Source: Lewinella sp. IMCC34183 (GTDB lineage Bacteria; Bacteroidota; Bacteroidia; Chitinophagales; Saprospiraceae). From it: 64,000 bases of DNA. Shown in pieces: positions 26,907-35,262 of this stretch. A model generated the notes under the pieces. That model ran no database searches. It had not been told where the DNA came from and was given only the letters and a program-made list of their open reading frames with translations. Location: the NCBI RefSeq assembly GCF_003390915.1, contig NZ_QMEM01000001.1, positions 1,054,001 to 1,118,000 of the forward strand, read 5' to 3'. The position numbers and the translations under genes are program-made. How positions within the stretch are numbered: position 1 is the stretch's first letter; each line of letters begins with the position of its first letter.

Positions 26907-27224
26907 ATGAGAAAAGCTGACTTAGTGGCAAATATTGCCGACAAGACGGGCATCGCGAAGGTCGATGTACTGGTATCCCTGGAGAGCTTCTTTAAGGAAG
27001 TGAAGGGCAGCCTGGCCGAGGGCGAGAACGTTTACATCCGTGGCTTCGGCTCTTTTGTAGTCAAGAAGCGGGCCAAGAAGATCGGCCGTCACATCCAGAA
27101 GAACAAGGCCATCGAGATCCCCGAACACTACATCCCCGCCTTCAAGCCCGCGAAGATCTTCGTGGAGCAGGTAAAGGACAAGGTCTCCAGCCTGCCCGAC
27201 GAAGACGACAACGACCTCGACTAG
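26907..27224 (+). CDS. HU/IHF-family DNA-binding protein
   Basis: A 105-aa nucleoid protein. MRKADLVANIADKTGIAKVD and the beta-arm region IRGFGSFVVKKRAKKIGRH are typical of HU, with a short acidic tail (PDEDDNDLD). It would bend and compact DNA as a dimer. The open frame extends 34 codons upstream to 26805, but the ATG at 26907 gives the standard HU N-terminus. The leader is AT-rich, with a GATATTTG element (26855-26862) as a likely -7 site. The next gene starts on the base after its stop codon. Confidence 0.92.
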   Translation: MRKADLVANIADKTGIAKVDVLVSLESFFKEVKGSLAEGENVYIRGFGSFVVKKRAKKIGRHIQKNKAIEIPEHYIPAFKPAKIFVEQVKDKVSSLPDEDDNDLD

Positions 27225-28022
27225 GTGAGAAAGACACAGTGGATCGCCGCCGGCCTGGCCTTCGTGCTCGTGCTGCTGACGTACTGGGGATGCCCCGTAC
27301 GCCCCCCGGAGCTGGACGAAGGCTTTGCCGAACGGCCCCTGCAGGCCACCGGCCTGCAGTCCCTGGTCCGGGAGGCGCACGGCGCCCTAACGCCCGCCCA
27401 GGCGGCCACCGTGTCGACCCTCGAGGAACGCCTGCAATCACAGCAGGACGACAGCGCCCGCGTCGAGCTGCTAGAGCAACTGGCCAGCCAGTGGTACACC
27501 GCCGGCCAGCCCGGCATCTCCGGTGCCTACGCCCAGCAGATCGCCGAGATCCGCAATACGGAGGAGGCCTGGTCGATCGCCGCCACCACCTTTAGCCTGT
27601 GCCTCCGCCGGGAGGAACTGCCCGACAAGACCCGCCAATTCTGCGCGCTGGGGGCCGAGAGCGCCTACCAGGCCGCCATCAGCCTGAACCCGGCCAACGC
27701 GGAGAACCGGATCAACCTGGCCGTCACCTATACCGATAATCCCCCGCCCGACAACCCCATGAAGGGCATCCTGATGCTGCGGGAGCTCGAACAGCAGTAC
27801 CCCGACGAACCCCGGGTGTACATCACCCTGGCCCAGCTCGCCATCCGTACCAACCAGCTCGACCGCGCCGCGGAGCGCCTGCTCACGGCCGACCGGCTGG
27901 ACCCCGGCAACCCCGACGTGGTATGCCCCCTGGCCCGGGTCTTCGAGAACCTGGGACGGGCCGGAGAGGCCGATATTTACGCACGAAAGTGCTCGGAACT
28001 GCTCGAGAGTGCCGGCCGGTAG
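27225..28022 (+). CDS. Tetratricopeptide-repeat protein with N-terminal membrane anchor
   Basis: A 265-aa protein whose GTG start immediately follows the HU stop codon. Residues about 6-23 form a single hydrophobic anchor. Residues about 75-260 contain helical TPR-like repeats (for example SAYQAAISLNPANAENRINLAVTY and RVYITLAQLAIRTNQLDRA). TPRs mediate protein contacts; the partner is not known. The placement between HU and the ribosomal-type/RNase G genes is a gene order I recall from other Bacteroidota. Confidence 0.8.
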   Translation: MRKTQWIAAGLAFVLVLLTYWGCPVRPPELDEGFAERPLQATGLQSLVREAHGALTPAQAATVSTLEERLQSQQDDSARVELLEQLASQWYTAGQPGISGAYAQQIAEIRNTEEAWSIAATTFSLCLRREELPDKTRQFCALGAESAYQAAISLNPANAENRINLAVTYTDNPPPDNPMKGILMLRELEQQYPDEPRVYITLAQLAIRTNQLDRAAERLLTADRLDPGNPDVVCPLARVFENLGRAGEADIYARKCSELLESAGR

Positions 28023-28023
28023 G

Positions 28024-28052
28024 GTTTGCTAAGGGGAATATCCTTACCTTCG
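28024..28052 (+). promoter_or_regulatory. Promoter of the 31-aa ribosomal-type gene
   Basis: A two-part Bacteroidota promoter: TTTG (28024-28027) and TACCTTCG (28045-28052) with a 17-base spacer. It is followed by a leader of about 100 bases before the ATG at 28159, unusually long for this window. The leader contains a small hairpin (28097-28101 with 28116-28120) followed by TTTT, which could act as an attenuator. Confidence 0.55.
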
Positions 28053-28158
28053 CGGTTCGCTTTTCGCCGCCGGCGGATTGCACACAACTAATCAGGCTCC
28101 CCGTTTGTAGTAATAGGGAGTTTTATAACCACAATTTCTAACAAAAAACCTACCCGAT

Positions 28159-28254
28159 ATGCCGTGTGGAAAGAAGCGGAAGCGTCATAAGATTGCTACC
28201 CACAAACGGAAGAAGCGCCTGCGCAAGAACCGTCACAAGAAGAAGAACCGCTAG
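28159..28254 (+). CDS. 31-aa highly basic AURKAIP1/COX24-domain (mS38/bS22-like) ribosomal-type protein
   Basis: A very small ORF. It reads MPCGKKRKRHKIATHKRKK and continues with more Arg/Lys/His to a TAG at 28252. This matches the short Bacteroidota proteins annotated as AURKAIP1/COX24 domain-containing, which relate to mitochondrial mS38 and the bacterial small-subunit protein bS22. A ribosomal small-subunit location is inferred from that homology. It sits between the TPR gene and RNase G, has its own promoter and long leader, and is followed by a strong hairpin. It is easily missed because of its size. Confidence 0.85.
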   Translation: MPCGKKRKRHKIATHKRKKRLRKNRHKKKNR

Positions 28255-28678
28255 TATTCGCTAGCACCATACCTGACGGCCGGTGCACGGGTCTTTCCCG
28301 TGTGCCGGCCGTGACCGGTGTATACGCCCGCCCCGGCATGCGTTCGCCCCGCTCACGCGTTTTTTACGGGCACTACCGCCCCCGTTACGTCCTCCTTGCC
28401 TAACGGTCCCCTTTAGTTGTAGCATCGGCCGCCCTTACCGCCCCGCTGCCACCGCCAAGAAATTTTCCGCCACCTGTCGCGATATGCGTACGGCGGACCT
28501 GCCCCGGACCCTTTCCCGTTTGACGTACGTTTTACTCGCCTGAAACGGTCCGAATCCAAGCCTGCGGCCGGCCCCACTAGCCACCCTAGGTATGCCTTAG
28601 TTTAATCGATGCACGCGCATCCCTCCGACCCGGAACCCGGCGGAGGGTATTTGTGTATCCACCCAACCCTACTGTATA
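28255..28678 (+). other. 424-bp intergenic region between the bS22-like gene and RNase G
   Basis: No convincing gene is present. The region holds the strong hairpin at 28276-28312, a GC-rich stretch with a CCGTTT/AAACGG inverted repeat near 28518-28546, a second hairpin (28621-28627 with 28641-28647), and TATTTGTG (28648-28655), a possible -7 site for the RNase G gene. Confidence 0.6.
28276..28312 (+). terminator. Strong hairpin terminator after the bS22-like gene
   Basis: A 16-bp stem (28276-28291 with 28297-28312; two G-U pairs when transcribed) closing a 5-base loop. There is no T tract. It begins 22 bases past the stop codon. Confidence 0.7.
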
Positions 28679-30232
28679 GTGGAAAAAGCAATGATCGTCT
28701 CGAGTACGGGCAAAGAAGTAGAAGTTGCCCTGCTGGAAGACGGAAAACTGGTGGAGATCCACCGCCAGCGGTCCACTGATCAATTCACCGTCGGGGATGT
28801 ATTCCTCGGCCGCGTGAAGCGTGTGACCGCCCCCCTCAACGCCGCCTTCGTAGATATCGGCCACAAAAAAGACGCTTTCCTGCACTACACCGACCTGGGA
28901 CCCAAGGTGCGCACCCTGCAGAAATACGCCGACAACGCCGTCAAGGGAAAGCTTCCCACGGCCAAGCTCGATCAGGTAAAATTCGAGCCGGAGATCGTCA
29001 AGACCGGCAAGATCGACGACGTATTCACCAAGAAGCAGGTCGTACTCACCCAGGTCCTCAAGGAGCCCATCAGCACCAAGGGACCCCGGCTGAGCTGCGA
29101 GATCACCATCCCGGGCCGCTACCTGGTCATCACCCCCTTCAGCGAGACGGTGGCCGTATCCAAAAAGATCAGCACCAGCGAGGAACGTAAACGCCTGCAA
29201 CTACTCGTCGAGAGCATCCGGCCGACCAATTTCGGCGTCATCGTCCGTACCGCCGCCGAAGGCAAGGGCGTAGGCGAACTCCTCGAAGAGGTCAACGCCC
29301 TGGTGGAAAAATGGCAGACGATCGTAGACAGCGCCAAAGGAGCCACGCCCCCGGCCAAGTTGCTGAGCGAGGTCGACAAGACCACCGGTCTGCTGCGCGA
29401 CCTTCTGACGCCCGATTTCACCAAGATCGTCGTCGACGACAAGGAACTTTACGATACCATCAAGGAATACGTGAAGGATATCGCCAAGGACCGCCCCAAC
29501 CTGGTGCAGTTCCACAAGGCCAGCCGCCCCATCTTCGATGCCCACGGCGTCACCAAGCAGATCAAGAGCAGCTTCGGCAAAACGGCGACCATGGCCAGCG
29601 GGGCCTACGTCGTCATCGAGCATACCGAGGCGATGCATACCATCGACGTCAACAGCGGCAACAAGATGCCGAGCCAGAACCAGGCGGAGGCCGTCCTGAA
29701 GATCAACCTGGAAGCCGCCGAAGAGATCGCCCGCCAGCTCCGGCTGCGCGACATCGGCGGTATCATCGTGATCGACTTCATCGATATGCGCGACGCCGAG
29801 CACCGCAAGAAGCTGGCCCAGACGATGCGCAACGCGATGAAGAACGACCGCGCGCAGCACACCATCCTCCCCTTGAGCAAGTTCGGCCTGATGCAGATCA
29901 CGCGGCAACGCGTCCGCCCCGAGGTGAAGATCACCACCGCCGAAAAGTGCCCCACCTGCAACGGTACCGGCAAGGTGAACGCGACCATCCTGCTCACCGA
30001 CGAGATCGAGCGCGACCTGAACTTTATCATGGAAGCCCGGCCCAAGGCCAAGCTGAAACTGAAGGTACACCCCTACATTTCCGCCTACCTGAAGCGGGGC
30101 CTGCCCAGCGCCCAGATGAAGTGGTACATGAAGCACTACCGCTGGCTGGACATTCAGTCCGACAACGACTTCCCCATCACGACCTTCAAGTTCTTCGACA
30201 GCAAGGACGACGAGATCAAGCTGCAGAACTAG
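28679..30232 (+). CDS. rng: Ribonuclease G (Rne/Rng family)
   Basis: A 517-aa endoribonuclease. The N-terminal S1 RNA-binding region is visible (GDVFLGRVKRVTAPLNAAFV). The catalytic DNase I-like segment has the magnesium-binding aspartates in TIDVNSGNK and IVIDFIDMRD. A zinc-link follows (CPTCNGTGK). It lacks the long C-terminal scaffold of RNase E. It would process rRNA and mRNA 5' ends. The GTG at 28679 gives the expected N-terminus (MIVSSTGKEVEVALLEDGK). Confidence 0.93.
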   Translation: MEKAMIVSSTGKEVEVALLEDGKLVEIHRQRSTDQFTVGDVFLGRVKRVTAPLNAAFVDIGHKKDAFLHYTDLGPKVRTLQKYADNAVKGKLPTAKLDQVKFEPEIVKTGKIDDVFTKKQVVLTQVLKEPISTKGPRLSCEITIPGRYLVITPFSETVAVSKKISTSEERKRLQLLVESIRPTNFGVIVRTAAEGKGVGELLEEVNALVEKWQTIVDSAKGATPPAKLLSEVDKTTGLLRDLLTPDFTKIVVDDKELYDTIKEYVKDIAKDRPNLVQFHKASRPIFDAHGVTKQIKSSFGKTATMASGAYVVIEHTEAMHTIDVNSGNKMPSQNQAEAVLKINLEAAEEIARQLRLRDIGGIIVIDFIDMRDAEHRKKLAQTMRNAMKNDRAQHTILPLSKFGLMQITRQRVRPEVKITTAEKCPTCNGTGKVNATILLTDEIERDLNFIMEARPKAKLKLKVHPYISAYLKRGLPSAQMKWYMKHYRWLDIQSDNDFPITTFKFFDSKDDEIKLQN

Positions 30233-30240
30233 CATTGGCG

Positions 30241-30298
30241 TGTAGCAAAAGCATGTAGGGGGTAGGCCGGAAAGCGGGCCTACCCCCTACTTGCTACA
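30241..30298. terminator. Bidirectional terminator between rng and mscL
   Basis: A perfect 14-bp stem (30255-30268 with 30277-30290) with an 8-base loop. It is extended by an outer 8-bp stem (30241-30248 with 30291-30298) across a 6-base bulge. It lies between two convergent genes and can serve both. Confidence 0.8.
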
Positions 30299-30311
30299 GG
30301 ATATTAACTGT

Positions 30312-30731
30312 CTACAAGTTACGCTTGGCCAGCTCGTCCCGGATCTGCAGAAGGATGTCCTTTTCCGAGGGGCCGGGATCGGGCTTGGGGGCCTCGGGCT
30401 TGGGCTTCACCGTCAACCGGTTGTAGTACCGCAGGATGAGAAATATTACCCAGGCGATGATCAGGAAATTAATGATCCGCTGGATGAAGATGCCGTAGCG
30501 AATGGCCGCACCTTCCTCTACCACGTTGCCGTCGGCGTCCACCACCGTGTCGGAGAGGGGGATAGTGAGCTCGGAGAAATCCACTCCGCCCAGCAACTGG
30601 CCTATGGGCGGCATCAGGATGTCGTTAGTGAGGGAGGTCACGATCGCCCCGAAGGCCCCGGCGATGATGACGGCGGTCGCCAATTCGAGAACATTGCCCT
30701 TCATGATGAAGGCCCGAAATTCCTTTAACAT
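30312..30731 (-). CDS. mscL: Large-conductance mechanosensitive channel
   Basis: A 139-aa inner-membrane channel. MLKEFRAFIMKGNVLELATA is the N-terminal helix and start of TM1, and a second helix (IINFLIIAWVIFLILRYYN) and a charged C-terminal helix follow. It opens under hypo-osmotic membrane tension. The frame extends 19 codons upstream to 30788, but the ATG at 30731 gives the canonical start. Confidence 0.94.
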   Translation of the reverse strand: MLKEFRAFIMKGNVLELATAVIIAGAFGAIVTSLTNDILMPPIGQLLGGVDFSELTIPLSDTVVDADGNVVEEGAAIRYGIFIQRIINFLIIAWVIFLILRYYNRLTVKPKPEAPKPDPGPSEKDILLQIRDELAKRNL

Positions 30732-30800
30732 AATTGCGAGAGTTGCCCGCTCCAGCGAAAGTAGCCGGACGGTGGTGAATGTTCCCACAATATAATTACG

Positions 30801-31232
30801 TTACCGAAGCCGGTCCGCGCTGCGTACCAACTTTTCATCCTTCTGGATGTAGCGCGCCGCGAGGACGGCAAAGATCATGGCCAGCACCGGCAGGACGATG
30901 CCGAAATCGGCGGAAGCCTGGGCCGTACCGACCGCACCGGAATAAAGGACGCCCCCGAAGGTTACGTAAGCGATGGTTATGATGAGCGCCACGCGCGCCA
31001 GGATGGTCTGGAGCCGGCGGTTACGGAACAGAAAGATCCCTGCCAGCAGCAGCAGTCCGGCGGCCACCACGCCGCCGATCAGGATCGGGCTGTCGAAAAT
31101 ATTGAACTGGGCATCGCTGAAGACCTCGCTACCCGGAACGGGGGTGGGCGTTTCGGCGGCGTCGGTTCCGAACTGGCCGAAGGAGCAGAGCGCGCCGAGG
31201 GCGAGGAAGACGGACTGGATGCGTTGGATCAT
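30801..31232 (-). CDS. DUF4293-type four-helix membrane protein
   Basis: A 143-aa protein starting MIQRIQSVFLALGALC, the usual beginning of DUF4293 proteins of Bacteroidota. Four hydrophobic segments are visible. Function unknown. It has a TACCTTTG element at 31255-31262 on the minus strand, 22 bases before its ATG, divergent from the HEAT/cyclophilin gene. Confidence 0.85.
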   Translation of the reverse strand: MIQRIQSVFLALGALCSFGQFGTDAAETPTPVPGSEVFSDAQFNIFDSPILIGGVVAAGLLLLAGIFLFRNRRLQTILARVALIITIAYVTFGGVLYSGAVGTAQASADFGIVLPVLAMIFAVLAARYIQKDEKLVRSADRLR

Positions 31233-31254
31233 GGGGCACAGGGGTTGGGGCGCG

Positions 31255-31262
31255 CAAAGGTA
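31255..31262 (-). promoter_or_regulatory. -7 element for the DUF4293 gene
   Basis: Reads TACCTTTG on the minus strand, a perfect match, 22 bases before the ATG. Confidence 0.55.
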
Positions 31263-31301
31263 GGAAGCCGCAACGAGGATCGGGCCCCGCAGGGGCTATT
31301 G

Positions 31302-31309
31302 TACCTTTA
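31302..31309 (+). promoter_or_regulatory. -7 element four bases before the HEAT/cyclophilin ATG
   Basis: TACCTTTA followed by four bases and the ATG at 31314. The spacing implies a leaderless mRNA. Confidence 0.55.
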
Positions 31310-31313
31310 CGGT

Positions 31314-33314
31314 ATGCCCTACCGTCTTGCCACCGTCCTGCTACTCTGCGCCGTCTGCCACGCCTGCATCCCGCCGTCCGGCCCCGCCGAGGATACCGCC
31401 GTTACGACGGACCTGGCCGATTCCCTGGTGCAGCGGGTATATGACCTGCAGAACCACCGGGCCGAAGACAGTCTGGCAGCCTACCTGGCGCACGACCGGA
31501 CCGACCTGCGCTTTCTGGCCGCGAGGGGACTGGGCAGCTTCCCTACCCTTTCCGACCGGACCGTGGATACCCTGCTGTCGCGCCTCGACGATCCCGCCGT
31601 GGCGGTGCGGACGCAGGTCGCATACGCCCTCGGTCAGACCGGCCGCCCCGAACTCGCCGGTGCGCTCACGGCGGCCTTCGACCGCACGGGGGCCTATCCC
31701 GACTTTGACGCCGCGGTACTGCAGGCGACGGGGCGCACCGGCGACCTTACCCGCCTAGAGCAGCTGGCGGGTGCCGCTACCTATACGGCCACCGACACCG
31801 TCCTGCAGGCGGGGCAGCGGTGGGGGCTGTACTACGGCGCCCTGCGCGGGGTCCGCACAAAACGCGGTGACGACCTGATGCTGGCCACGGTGCTCGATCC
31901 CGGGCTACCGGCGGAGGTGCGTCACCCCGCGGCCCACTACCTCTACCGCATCGACTTCCCGGTTGATACGGCGGCGGAGCGCAGGTTGCGGCAGCAGCTC
32001 CGGGCCGAAGAGGATCCGGTGGTGGCGATGGGCCTGATACGTAGCCTCGGCCGGACAGGTTTGCCGCCGGCGCGGGTCGCCCTGCTGGCCTACTACGAGA
32101 GCAGCGAGGACTGGCGCACGCGGGTGGAGGTCCTGCGCGCCTTTGCCGGTTTCGAATACGCGGCCGTACGGGAGTCGGTCGTCGAGGCCCTGCGCGATCC
32201 CCACCCGCTGGTGGCGCGCACCGCCACCGACTACCTGATCGAGCACGGGACTGCCGCTGACGCGCCACTTTATCTCCAGCTGGCGGAGGACGACCTGCCC
32301 CCGGAACTAAGGATCGAACTTTACCGGGCGGCCAACCGCCACCTGTCTCCCTTCCTGACCGATTACCGGGACCGCATCATCGCGAACCTGCAGACCACCT
32401 ACGCCGAAGACACCGACCCGTACCACCGCGCGGCGGCCCTGCGGGCCATGGGAGAATTTCCCTGGATGTACCGCATCCTCGCGGAGCACTACCGGGATAC
32501 CGATTCCCCGGTGGTACGCACGGCGGTAGCGGAAACCCTGCAGTCCATCAGCGAGCGGGAGGACTTCGAGGACTTCTTCCGGGGCAGCGCGGGCCGGGTA
32601 CGGACGGATCTGGCAGAACTACTGCGCGAGCTGATCGAATCCGGCGAGGCCGGTCCGGCCTACCACGCCGGTCTGGCCCTGGCGACCTCCCCCGGGGCCT
32701 ACCGGGCCGCGTTCCCGGAGGTGGCCTGGCTAGATAGCGCGCTGGCGCGCCTCGAGCTGCCCCGGCAGATCGAGACGTACCGGGAAGTACTGGCGGCCCG
32801 GAACACCCTGGCGGAAACGCAGGTACCGGAACCGCCGGCCACCGCGGCGGGGGCGCGGGAGATCGACTGGGATCGCTTGGCGGACGGGCCCGCCCCCGCC
32901 GCCCGCATCCGTACCGGGGAGGGGGTGATCCGCATCCGGCTGTGGCCCGACGTTGCTCCAGCCACGGTGTCCAGTTTTCTGAAGCTTGCGAAACGCGGCT
33001 ACTACGACGGTAAGGTGTTTCACCGGGTGGTGCCCAATTTCGTGGCTCAGGGGGGCGGACCGCGGGGCGACGGTTTCGGATCGGAAAACTTCATCGTACG
33101 CACCGAGACCCCGCCGCTACACTGGGACCGCGCCGGCCTGGTAGGAATGGCCAGTGCCGGGAAGGATACGGAGGGCGTGCAGTTCTTCATCACTCACCGT
33201 CCGACCCCGCACCTGGACGGAAACTACACCATCTTCGGCGAGGTTATGGAGGGGCAGGATGTCGTCGACCGGCTGGTGCCGGGTAGTCGGATCCTGCAGA
33301 TTACCACGGAATGA
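31314..33314 (+). CDS. HEAT-repeat lipoprotein with C-terminal cyclophilin-type peptidyl-prolyl isomerase
   Basis: A 666-aa exported protein. The N-terminal signal ends with a Cys (VCHAC, residue 17), compatible with a lipoprotein. Residues about 50-480 are HEAT-like helical repeats (for example LDDPAVAVRTQVAYALGQTG). Residues about 520-666 form a cyclophilin domain (FHRVVPNFVAQGG, GMASAGKDTEGVQFFIT, HLDGNYTIFGEV). It may fold client proteins in the periplasm. Its TGA overlaps the ATG of the endonuclease V gene. The frame begins at 31224, but the promoter element at 31302 sets the start at 31314. Confidence 0.87.
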   Translation: MPYRLATVLLLCAVCHACIPPSGPAEDTAVTTDLADSLVQRVYDLQNHRAEDSLAAYLAHDRTDLRFLAARGLGSFPTLSDRTVDTLLSRLDDPAVAVRTQVAYALGQTGRPELAGALTAAFDRTGAYPDFDAAVLQATGRTGDLTRLEQLAGAATYTATDTVLQAGQRWGLYYGALRGVRTKRGDDLMLATVLDPGLPAEVRHPAAHYLYRIDFPVDTAAERRLRQQLRAEEDPVVAMGLIRSLGRTGLPPARVALLAYYESSEDWRTRVEVLRAFAGFEYAAVRESVVEALRDPHPLVARTATDYLIEHGTAADAPLYLQLAEDDLPPELRIELYRAANRHLSPFLTDYRDRIIANLQTTYAEDTDPYHRAAALRAMGEFPWMYRILAEHYRDTDSPVVRTAVAETLQSISEREDFEDFFRGSAGRVRTDLAELLRELIESGEAGPAYHAGLALATSPGAYRAAFPEVAWLDSALARLELPRQIETYREVLAARNTLAETQVPEPPATAAGAREIDWDRLADGPAPAARIRTGEGVIRIRLWPDVAPATVSSFLKLAKRGYYDGKVFHRVVPNFVAQGGGPRGDGFGSENFIVRTETPPLHWDRAGLVGMASAGKDTEGVQFFITHRPTPHLDGNYTIFGEVMEGQDVVDRLVPGSRILQITTE

Positions 33315-34012
33315 GCAAGCCCATGGCCGCTACCCAAAACCACTTGTGGGACCTTTCGCCAACGGAGGCCGTACAGCTGCAGCGCGAGCTGCGCGAGCGT
33401 ATCGTGCTACAGCCGCTGCCGGGACCGGTCCACCGGATCGGGGGCGCGGACATCTCCTTCAATCTCTACTCGGACGTGTTCTACGCCGCCATCGTGGTGC
33501 TGGACTACGCTACGCTGGAGGTGGTGGAATCGGCCTACCACACCGAGACGGTAACCTTTCCCTACGTGCCCGGCCTGCTCTCCTTCCGGGAGATCCCCAC
33601 CCTGCTTAAGGCGTGGGAGAAGTTGTCGACGAAGCCCGACGTGACCATGGTCGACGGCCACGGCATCGCGCATCCGCGCCGCATGGGCATCGCCACCCAC
33701 TTCGGCCTGGCGACCGATTCCCCTACCCTGGGTTGCGCCAAGAAGATCCTATCGGGCAAGTACGCGGAACCCGGGGCGGAACCCGGCGCGACCACCCCGA
33801 TCACCGATCACGGGGAAACGATCGGCTACGCGGTACGGGCCAAGGCACGGACCAACCCGATCTTCGTGTCTCCGGGGCACCTGCTGGACCTGGAGGGCGC
33901 CCTGGCCATCGCCCGGCACTGCCTGCTGCGGCACAAGCTGCCGGAGCCGACGCGGCAAGCGCACCTCGCCGTCAACGCCTTCCGGCGGGGGGAAGCCGGT
34001 CCGGACCGGTGA
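33311..34012 (+). CDS. nfi: Endonuclease V (deoxyinosine 3'-endonuclease)
   Basis: A 233-aa DNA repair enzyme that nicks one base 3' of deoxyinosine. The conserved segments are GGADISF (catalytic Asp), PYVPGLLSFREIP (catalytic Glu) and VDGHGIAHPRRMGIA (catalytic Asp and His region). The length is typical. It overlaps the cyclophilin gene by four bases (ATGA), an unrelated partner. Confidence 0.94.
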   Translation: MSKPMAATQNHLWDLSPTEAVQLQRELRERIVLQPLPGPVHRIGGADISFNLYSDVFYAAIVVLDYATLEVVESAYHTETVTFPYVPGLLSFREIPTLLKAWEKLSTKPDVTMVDGHGIAHPRRMGIATHFGLATDSPTLGCAKKILSGKYAEPGAEPGATTPITDHGETIGYAVRAKARTNPIFVSPGHLLDLEGALAIARHCLLRHKLPEPTRQAHLAVNAFRRGEAGPDR

Positions 34013-34028
34013 CGGGCTAGGGGCCCGT

Positions 34029-34036
34029 TATCTTTA
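34029..34036 (+). promoter_or_regulatory. -7 element five bases before the M20 amidohydrolase ATG
   Basis: TATCTTTA, five bases, then ATG. Same geometry as at several other genes in the window. Confidence 0.55.
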
Positions 34037-34041
34037 CCCCG

Positions 34042-35214
34042 ATGAACGACCTTTGCACCCGCGTCTGCGCCCTGGCCGAAGCGGCAACCCCCCAGTCGGT
34101 CGCCGACCGCCGCCACCTGCACGCCCACCCCGAACTGAGCTTCGAGGAACACGAAACCGTGGCCTACGTGGCCGGCCGGCTCGACGAAATGGGAGTGCCC
34201 CACCGCCGGGTGGCCGGCACCGGACTGATCGCGGAAGTACGCGGCGGGGCCGGCCCGACCGTGGCCCTGCGGGCCGACATGGACGCCCTGCCCATCCAGG
34301 AAGCCAACGAGGTTCCGTACCGCTCAACCCGAGAGGGCGTCATGCACGCCTGCGGCCACGACGTGCATACGGCCTCTTTGCTCGGGGCGGCCCGGGTGCT
34401 GAAGCAGCTGGAGGGTAAGCTGAATGGAACGATCCGGATGCTGTTTCAGCCCGGCGAGGAAAAGTTGCCCGGCGGGGCTACCCTGATGATCCGCGACGGG
34501 GCCCTGCAGGACCCGGCGCCCGGGGCCCTGTTCGGACAACATGTGCATCCGCCGCTGCCGGCGGGTACCGTGGGCTTCCGGCCGGGCATCTACATGGCGA
34601 GTACGGACGAGCTCTTCCTCACCATCTACGGACGCGGCGGCCACGGGGCCATGCCGCACCAGGCCGTGGACCCGATCGTGATCACGGCCCAGGTCATCAC
34701 CGCCCTGCAGCAGCTGGTGAGCCGCGAAAGCGACCCTACCCTGCCGGTGGTCCTGACCTTCGGAAAGATCGGTAGCGAGGGCGGCGCCACCAACGTGATC
34801 CCCAACGCCGTGCGGCTGGAGGGCACGCTGCGCACCCTGGACGAGGCCTGGCGTAAGGAACTGCACCAGCGCCTGCGCCGTACCGCCGAGGGCATCGCCG
34901 CAGCCCTGGGCGGACGGGCCGAACTGGAGATCGGTCACGGCTACCCTTTCCTGAAGAACGACGAGCCGCTGACCCACTGGGCGCAGGCGGCCGCCCGCAA
35001 GCTGCTGGGCGAGGACAAAGTGGTGGACCTGCCGATCCGGATGACGGGCGAGGACTTCGCCTTCTACACCCACCACGTGCCGGCCTGTTTTTACCGCCTG
35101 GGGGTGGGTAGTCCCTCGCCGGTACACACCGACACCTTCGACGTCGACGAGCGGTGTCTCACCACCGGCAGCGCCCTGCTGGCCTGGCTGGCGCTGGAGC
35201 GGCTTGGCGCCTAG
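34042..35214 (+). CDS. M20-family amidohydrolase (N-acyl-amino-acid/IAA-amino-acid hydrolase type)
   Basis: A 390-aa metalloenzyme. Conserved segments are HAHPELSFEEHET, LRADMDALPI, HACGHDVHTA (metal ligands Cys and His), PGEE (catalytic and metal Glu) and GGHGAMPHQAVDPI in the dimerisation domain. It hydrolyses N-acyl amino acids; the exact acyl group or amino acid is not readable. It is followed by an inverted repeat that overlaps the rsmA promoter. Confidence 0.9.
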   Translation: MNDLCTRVCALAEAATPQSVADRRHLHAHPELSFEEHETVAYVAGRLDEMGVPHRRVAGTGLIAEVRGGAGPTVALRADMDALPIQEANEVPYRSTREGVMHACGHDVHTASLLGAARVLKQLEGKLNGTIRMLFQPGEEKLPGGATLMIRDGALQDPAPGALFGQHVHPPLPAGTVGFRPGIYMASTDELFLTIYGRGGHGAMPHQAVDPIVITAQVITALQQLVSRESDPTLPVVLTFGKIGSEGGATNVIPNAVRLEGTLRTLDEAWRKELHQRLRRTAEGIAAALGGRAELEIGHGYPFLKNDEPLTHWAQAAARKLLGEDKVVDLPIRMTGEDFAFYTHHVPACFYRLGVGSPSPVHTDTFDVDERCLTTGSALLAWLALERLGA

Positions 35215-35217
35215 TCC

Positions 35218-35248
35218 GCACATCGGATGTGGGGGACATCCGATGTGC
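35218..35248. terminator. Perfect 13-bp hairpin between the M20 gene and rsmA
   Basis: GCACATCGGATGT and its exact complement flank GGGGG. It lies three bases after the M20 stop and ends one base before the rsmA -7 element. It could terminate the first transcript or be a protein-binding palindrome. A related 15-bp palindrome (GCACATCCGATGTGC) occurs at 41304-41318 in the peptide-export island. Confidence 0.6.
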
Positions 35249-35249
35249 G

Positions 35250-35257
35250 TACCTTCG
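35250..35257 (+). promoter_or_regulatory. -7 element five bases before the rsmA ATG
   Basis: TACCTTCG, five bases, ATG at 35263. It argues for that ATG over the longer frame starting at 35227. Confidence 0.55.
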
Positions 35258-35262
35258 CCGCC

